A stretch of 5,469 bases of DNA, taken from contig WGCR01000356.1 in NCBI GenBank assembly GCA_015493675.1, positions 1 to 5,469 on the forward strand, in the 5' to 3' direction. The position numbers were made by a program, and so were the translations under genes. Within the stretch, counting starts at the first letter, position 1. Every line of letters starts with the position of its first letter. Positions 5,469 through 5,469 of this stretch are shown here, one piece after another. The notes under the pieces are model-generated. The model was not told where the DNA came from. It made no database searches and saw only the letters and a program-made list of their open reading frames with translations. The stretch comes from Anaerolineae bacterium (GTDB lineage Bacteria > Chloroflexota > Anaerolineae > J102).

Positions 5469-5469
5469 T
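5425..5469. repeat. 45-bp inverted copy of internal rimO sequence at the window end
   Basis: Bases 5425-5469 are the perfect reverse complement of 5257-5301 (45 of 45), with four more matches after one mismatch at the inner edge. The spacer between the arms is 123 bases and contains the radical SAM motif of rimO. The last bases therefore read rimO codons (AGNLVQAGARELVI) on the plus strand, although rimO is on the minus strand. A perfect copy of coding sequence ending exactly at the window edge is best explained as a chimeric read or assembly end, not biology. Confidence 0.9.

Overview
The window is GC-rich bacterial chromosomal DNA. It carries six protein-coding genes, a duplicated miniature repeat and several palindromic intergenic structures. 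Protein style points tentatively to the Chloroflexota (Anaerolineae/Caldilineae-like), notably the uridine kinase, the RimO and the CACGGAG-type intergenic repeats. There is no rRNA or other phylogenetic marker, so this is an inference. The last 45 bases repeat an internal stretch in inverted orientation, which suggests the window ends at a contig end with a chimeric tail.

Plus strand, left part (1-2108): three tightly packed genes that look like one transcription unit. The first is the 3' part of a membrane-anchored protein with a large extracytoplasmic domain, possibly ResB-like. Its stop overlaps the start of udk (uridine kinase) by one base. Eight bases after udk comes an unrecognised two-helix membrane protein with eight cysteines arranged as a double zinc ribbon, visibly less GC-rich than its neighbours.

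Minus strand, right part (2309-5469), read from right to left: rimO (ribosomal protein S12 methylthiotransferase, 5' end missing), galE (UDP-glucose 4-epimerase) and pgeF (laccase-domain purine nucleoside phosphorylase / peptidoglycan editing factor). The plus and minus units converge at about 2109-2308.

Two copies (148 and 149 bp) of a miniature, imperfectly palindromic repeat lie on either side of pgeF, in the same orientation. Each is bounded by short direct repeats that look like 8-bp target-site duplications, so each looks like a separate insertion. The copy between galE and pgeF starts 17 bases upstream of the pgeF start codon. The rimO-galE gap holds a nested structure: a 12-bp inverted repeat that includes the last codons of rimO and encloses two strong hairpins sharing the core GGATTCGCAATCC.

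The genes are mainly housekeeping: nucleoside salvage (udk, and purine nucleosides through pgeF), sugar-nucleotide metabolism (galE) and ribosome modification (rimO). I see no defence system, CRISPR array, tRNA, rRNA or full-length transposase. The most noteworthy content is in the repeats and the terminal inverted duplication, not in a new gene system.
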